This document shows, one piece after another, positions 61,625-64,000 of a DNA stretch of 64,000 nucleotides (within the stretch, counting starts at the first letter, position 1; every line of letters starts with the position of its first letter). The position numbers and the translations under genes were made by a program. The stretch is from positions 3,773,985 through 3,837,984 of the forward strand of contig JAUJYN010000014.1 of NCBI GenBank assembly GCA_030737835.1. The letters are read 5' to 3'. This DNA is from Acorus gramineus (lineage: Eukaryota > Streptophyta > Magnoliopsida > Acorales > Acoraceae). Below the pieces are notes generated by a model that was given only the letters and a program-made list of their open reading frames with translations, was not told where the DNA came from and ran no database searches.

Positions 61625-61956
61625 GAAATTAAAAAGTGTTCTTTATAAAGATTTATTGATTTTATCGTTTCTAAACAATATTATAATTTAGTGTGATTTA
61701 ATCGCCATTAAAAAGTTTTATTTAATCGGGATTTTGAGGATATCCTTGTACAGATTTTCTTTCTTAAATAAGTTCTTTGAGCCAATATTAATTAAAAAAA
61801 AGACTTATTGTAATGATTAACAAGTTAGCTAATTTCTTTATTTTTAAGTGTGATTTTCTCGTAAATTTCTTTATGTTACCATTAATAAGTTTTATTTTCC
61901 CTGTCTTTTTACGTATCTAATTATATGAAAATAAGGCAATAAATATTATAATTATG

Positions 61957-62029
61957 AGGCGACTGAAAGGAGGGAAGCGACCAGCGGGCAAAGATAAACA
62001 TAGGAGCGTAAGCGGAGGTGCGGAGCATA
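61957..62029 (+). repeat. GC-rich modular repeat
   Basis: AGGCGACTGAAAGGAGGGAAG, core, CAAAGATAAACATAGGAGCG, TAAGCGGAGGTGCGGAGCAT. Its first part is nearly identical to the copy at 2022-2092. Confidence 0.85.
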
Positions 62030-63171
62030 TTGACATTTTAAAGTGTTCTAAATTTATCAGTTCTTTTTAAAGCGTTGAATTTATAAATTGAATTTCTTTA
62101 TTTTCCCATATAATTATCTGACCCTAAGTATTCAATATGAGATGAGGTATGAGATTTAAAACAACCTAACTACAAGATTTGAATTGATAAGTTTTCGCGT
62201 AATGAATTTCTAAATTTATCAGTTTGATTTATCAGTTAGTATTTTATCGTTTCTTTTACCTTTATTTTCCCATTAATCAGTTTTCTTTTCTAGTCCATTT
62301 AATTTCTTTATTTTATCGTTTATTGGTCCATTAAAAAGTAAGCTAATTTCTTTCGTTGAATTTCCGTATTCTGACCAATTATATAGATTTTAGTTCAGCT
62401 TTGCTCACTCCTATTCGGTTGATTTTCAGCAAGCTCCCTAAAGAGATAAACGTACTAAAGACATAAAGTCCCTTAAGACATAAAGTCCCTAAAGAGATAA
62501 ACAGATAAACGTACTAAAGAGATAAACGTACTTAACGACATTCCCTCTTTTCATTCTAATATTTTTCTTGACTCAAATCTATAATAAGACACTGATTTTA
62601 GCTAGGAATTAAAGATAAAAATGCAAAAGTTTCCTGTTTCCCGACTAGAATTTAGCTATGATTTTCATTTATAAATAAAAAAGTGTACGTTTTCTCTGTC
62701 TTTTTAAGTAGCAACTCTAATTTCAAACCTAAATACAATATTTGAATTTGAAAGTGGGTCATAAAGTTCTTTTTAACCATAATTAAAGATTTGAATTAAC
62801 AAGTTTACGTCACATAAAGATTAAAATAAAAAACTTGACGTCCTTAAAGTGACTTTCTCAATTTCAAACTTTACGTTTTATCGTTGGATGTAACTTCATT
62901 TTACGAAGTAAGTCTACAAAAGAGTTTAAAAACTTGTAGTGGGAGAAACTATCATTTAAAACAAACCATAATTAAAGATCTAAATTATTCATATTTATTT
63001 GATTAAAAAGTTTTATTATAGCCATAATATAAATAATAAAGTGTTCTTTTACCGAATTCAAGATTTAAATTGAAATTAACAAGGATAAAAAAGTGTTATT
63101 GTGTGATTTTATCGTCCATTTAATTTCTTTATGTTATAGGTTCTAAATTGAAAAGTTTCTGTTTTCCCGTG

Positions 63172-63309
63172 ATTTTTAATAGCAACTAGATTTTCCTAGG
63201 TAAAGCCCATTTTATAATTTCTTTTTTCCGTTTTCCCGGTAAAAATCGTTGCAACTCGATTTTCCTAGGTAAAGCCCATTTTATAATTTCTTTTTTCCGT
63301 TTTCCCGGT
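63172..63309 (+). repeat. 69-bp tandem duplication
   Basis: Two adjacent copies with 69-bp period: GCAACTAGATTTTCCTAGG at 63182 and GCAACTCGATTTTCCTAGG at 63251, both running on through TTTTTTCCGTTTTCCCGGT. The parts from GATTTTCC onward are identical, so the duplication is recent. Confidence 0.92.
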
Positions 63310-63393
63310 GTTTTTTGTCATAAAGTGCTTTTCGCTAATAAAGTAACTTCAAAATACATCATTTTTGCTAACTTTTGGGCCTATATAAAACGG

Positions 63394-63754
63394 AATTTAT
63401 TTCTTTTTTCATGATTCTCAGAGCTAAAAACACTGTCCTACTTAAAAGAACGGGTGCGAAGCATAGAAGCGACCAGCGGGAGCGTAGGAAAACAGCAACA
63501 ATTCAATTTTTTAATGGGCTTAACGAAGGTGCGACGTAGGAGCAAATCAACCGAATAAGAGTGAAGTAGCGGAACTCTTTCTATATAAAAGGGAGCTTGC
63601 CTCTTAATCTATATTCAAGGGAGTGGAGCGTAGCGGAACTCTATAAACTAGAGCGAGACTAAAATCTATATCATTGGAGTGAAGCACAGCGGAACTCTTG
63701 TCCTTGGAAAAATACTTTATGTCTATTTTCAACAAGCTAACTACACGACATTCC
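63394..63754 (+). repeat. Dispersed repeat R, copy carrying insertions
   Basis: Matches 46236-46479 at both ends but has the extra 34-bp GC-rich unit and extra hairpin-module units (GCGACGTAGGAGCAAATC, GAGTGAAGTAGCGGAACTC, GAGCTTGCCTC, GAGCGAGACTAAAATC). It ends with AAATACTTTATGTC and CAACAAGCT as in the other copy. Confidence 0.9.
63454..63487 (+). mobile_element. 34-bp GC-rich unit, filled site in repeat R
   Basis: Identical in sequence and length to 46196-46229, here between AGAACGG and GAAAACAGC. The paralogous copy at 46296 reads CACGGTAAAACAGC without the unit, so this is a filled/empty pair. It encodes no protein. Confidence 0.7.
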
Positions 63755-64000
63755 CTCTTTTCTATATAATTGGAGTGAAGCGCAGCGGAACTCAAATACT
63801 CTATTTACTCTATTAATTTACCCAAGTTCGTAATTCATAATTCATTAACCACAAGATTGAATACACTTCTTTTTTTCAGTGATAAATTTAGAACAACAAA
63901 TATTCTTTCAACAAAACCACCCCCTTTTCCTATCTGCTCACGATGACCCTACAATTGACAGTTATAGGTTTACCTTTGGTGCCGGGAATATAATGAATGA
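63755..64000 (+). other. Edge region with an open frame running off the window
   Basis: After hairpin modules to about 63800 the sequence becomes high-complexity. From 63861, just after a stop, one frame is open to the end of the window (46 codons), reading for example QQNHPLFLSAHDD and SYRFTFGAGN. I do not recognise it. It is too short to judge, and a real gene could continue beyond the window. Confidence 0.2.

Larger units (their letters stand above)
61625..63393 (-). repeat. AT-rich repeat-module block, minus polarity
   Basis: Minus-polarity modules with one GC-rich copy (61957-62029), hairpin modules at 62390-62560 (repeated AGAGATAAACGTACTAA and GACATAAAGTCCC) and a 69-bp tandem duplication at 63172-63309. 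No gene is visible. Confidence 0.7.

Overview
The window reads as a stretch of an angiosperm (eudicot-type) mitochondrial genome. It has one native mitochondrial gene (atp1), one block of chloroplast DNA carried in mitochondrial DNA (an MTPT), a frameshifted nuclear-type retrotransposon scrap, and about 50 kb of non-coding DNA built mostly from short shuffled repeats. I see no rRNA, intact tRNA, CRISPR array or bacterial-type mobile element. The species is not identifiable by eye. The divergent atp1 and the huge repeat-filled spacers suggest a lineage with fast mitochondrial substitution and an expanded genome, but that is inference.

Layout: 1-9.0 kb is an unassigned leader, then AT-rich repeat modules and a high-complexity island. 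9.09-10.61 kb is atp1 on the minus strand, complete (506 aa). 10.6-13.2 kb is spacer. 13.3-19.97 kb is a continuous plastid segment in chloroplast gene order: rps3 (3' piece, broken), rpl16 (with its group II intron), rpl14, rps8, infA, rps11 and rpoA (broken) on plus, then petD (with intron) and truncated petB on minus. rpl36 is missing between infA and rps11. 20-64 kb is gene-poor and alternates between (a) AT-rich modules with a preferred reading direction, (b) GC-rich modular repeats of 30-240 bp on both strands at about 35 places, (c) tiny hairpin modules of the type GAG-N5-CTC, and (d) high-complexity islands with no recognisable genes. A Ty3/gypsy reverse-transcriptase fragment with frameshifts lies at 58.2-58.4 kb. 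A diverged inverted duplication of about 0.9-1 kb links 27.2-28.2 kb and 60.7-61.6 kb.

The most unusual content is the repeat system. Paralogous blocks show filled and empty sites for a 34-bp GC-rich unit, so the unit has been gained or lost as a discrete block. A separate family of about 100 nt occurs five times and can fold into nested stems; two stems keep pairing through paired changes between copies, as expected for a structured RNA or a hairpin-selected DNA element. Neither family corresponds to anything I recognise.

atp1 would encode the alpha subunit of mitochondrial ATP synthase. The plastid genes make sense only as a transferred piece of the S10-rpoA-petBD region. The mix of intact and broken frames suggests a fairly recent, non-functional transfer.
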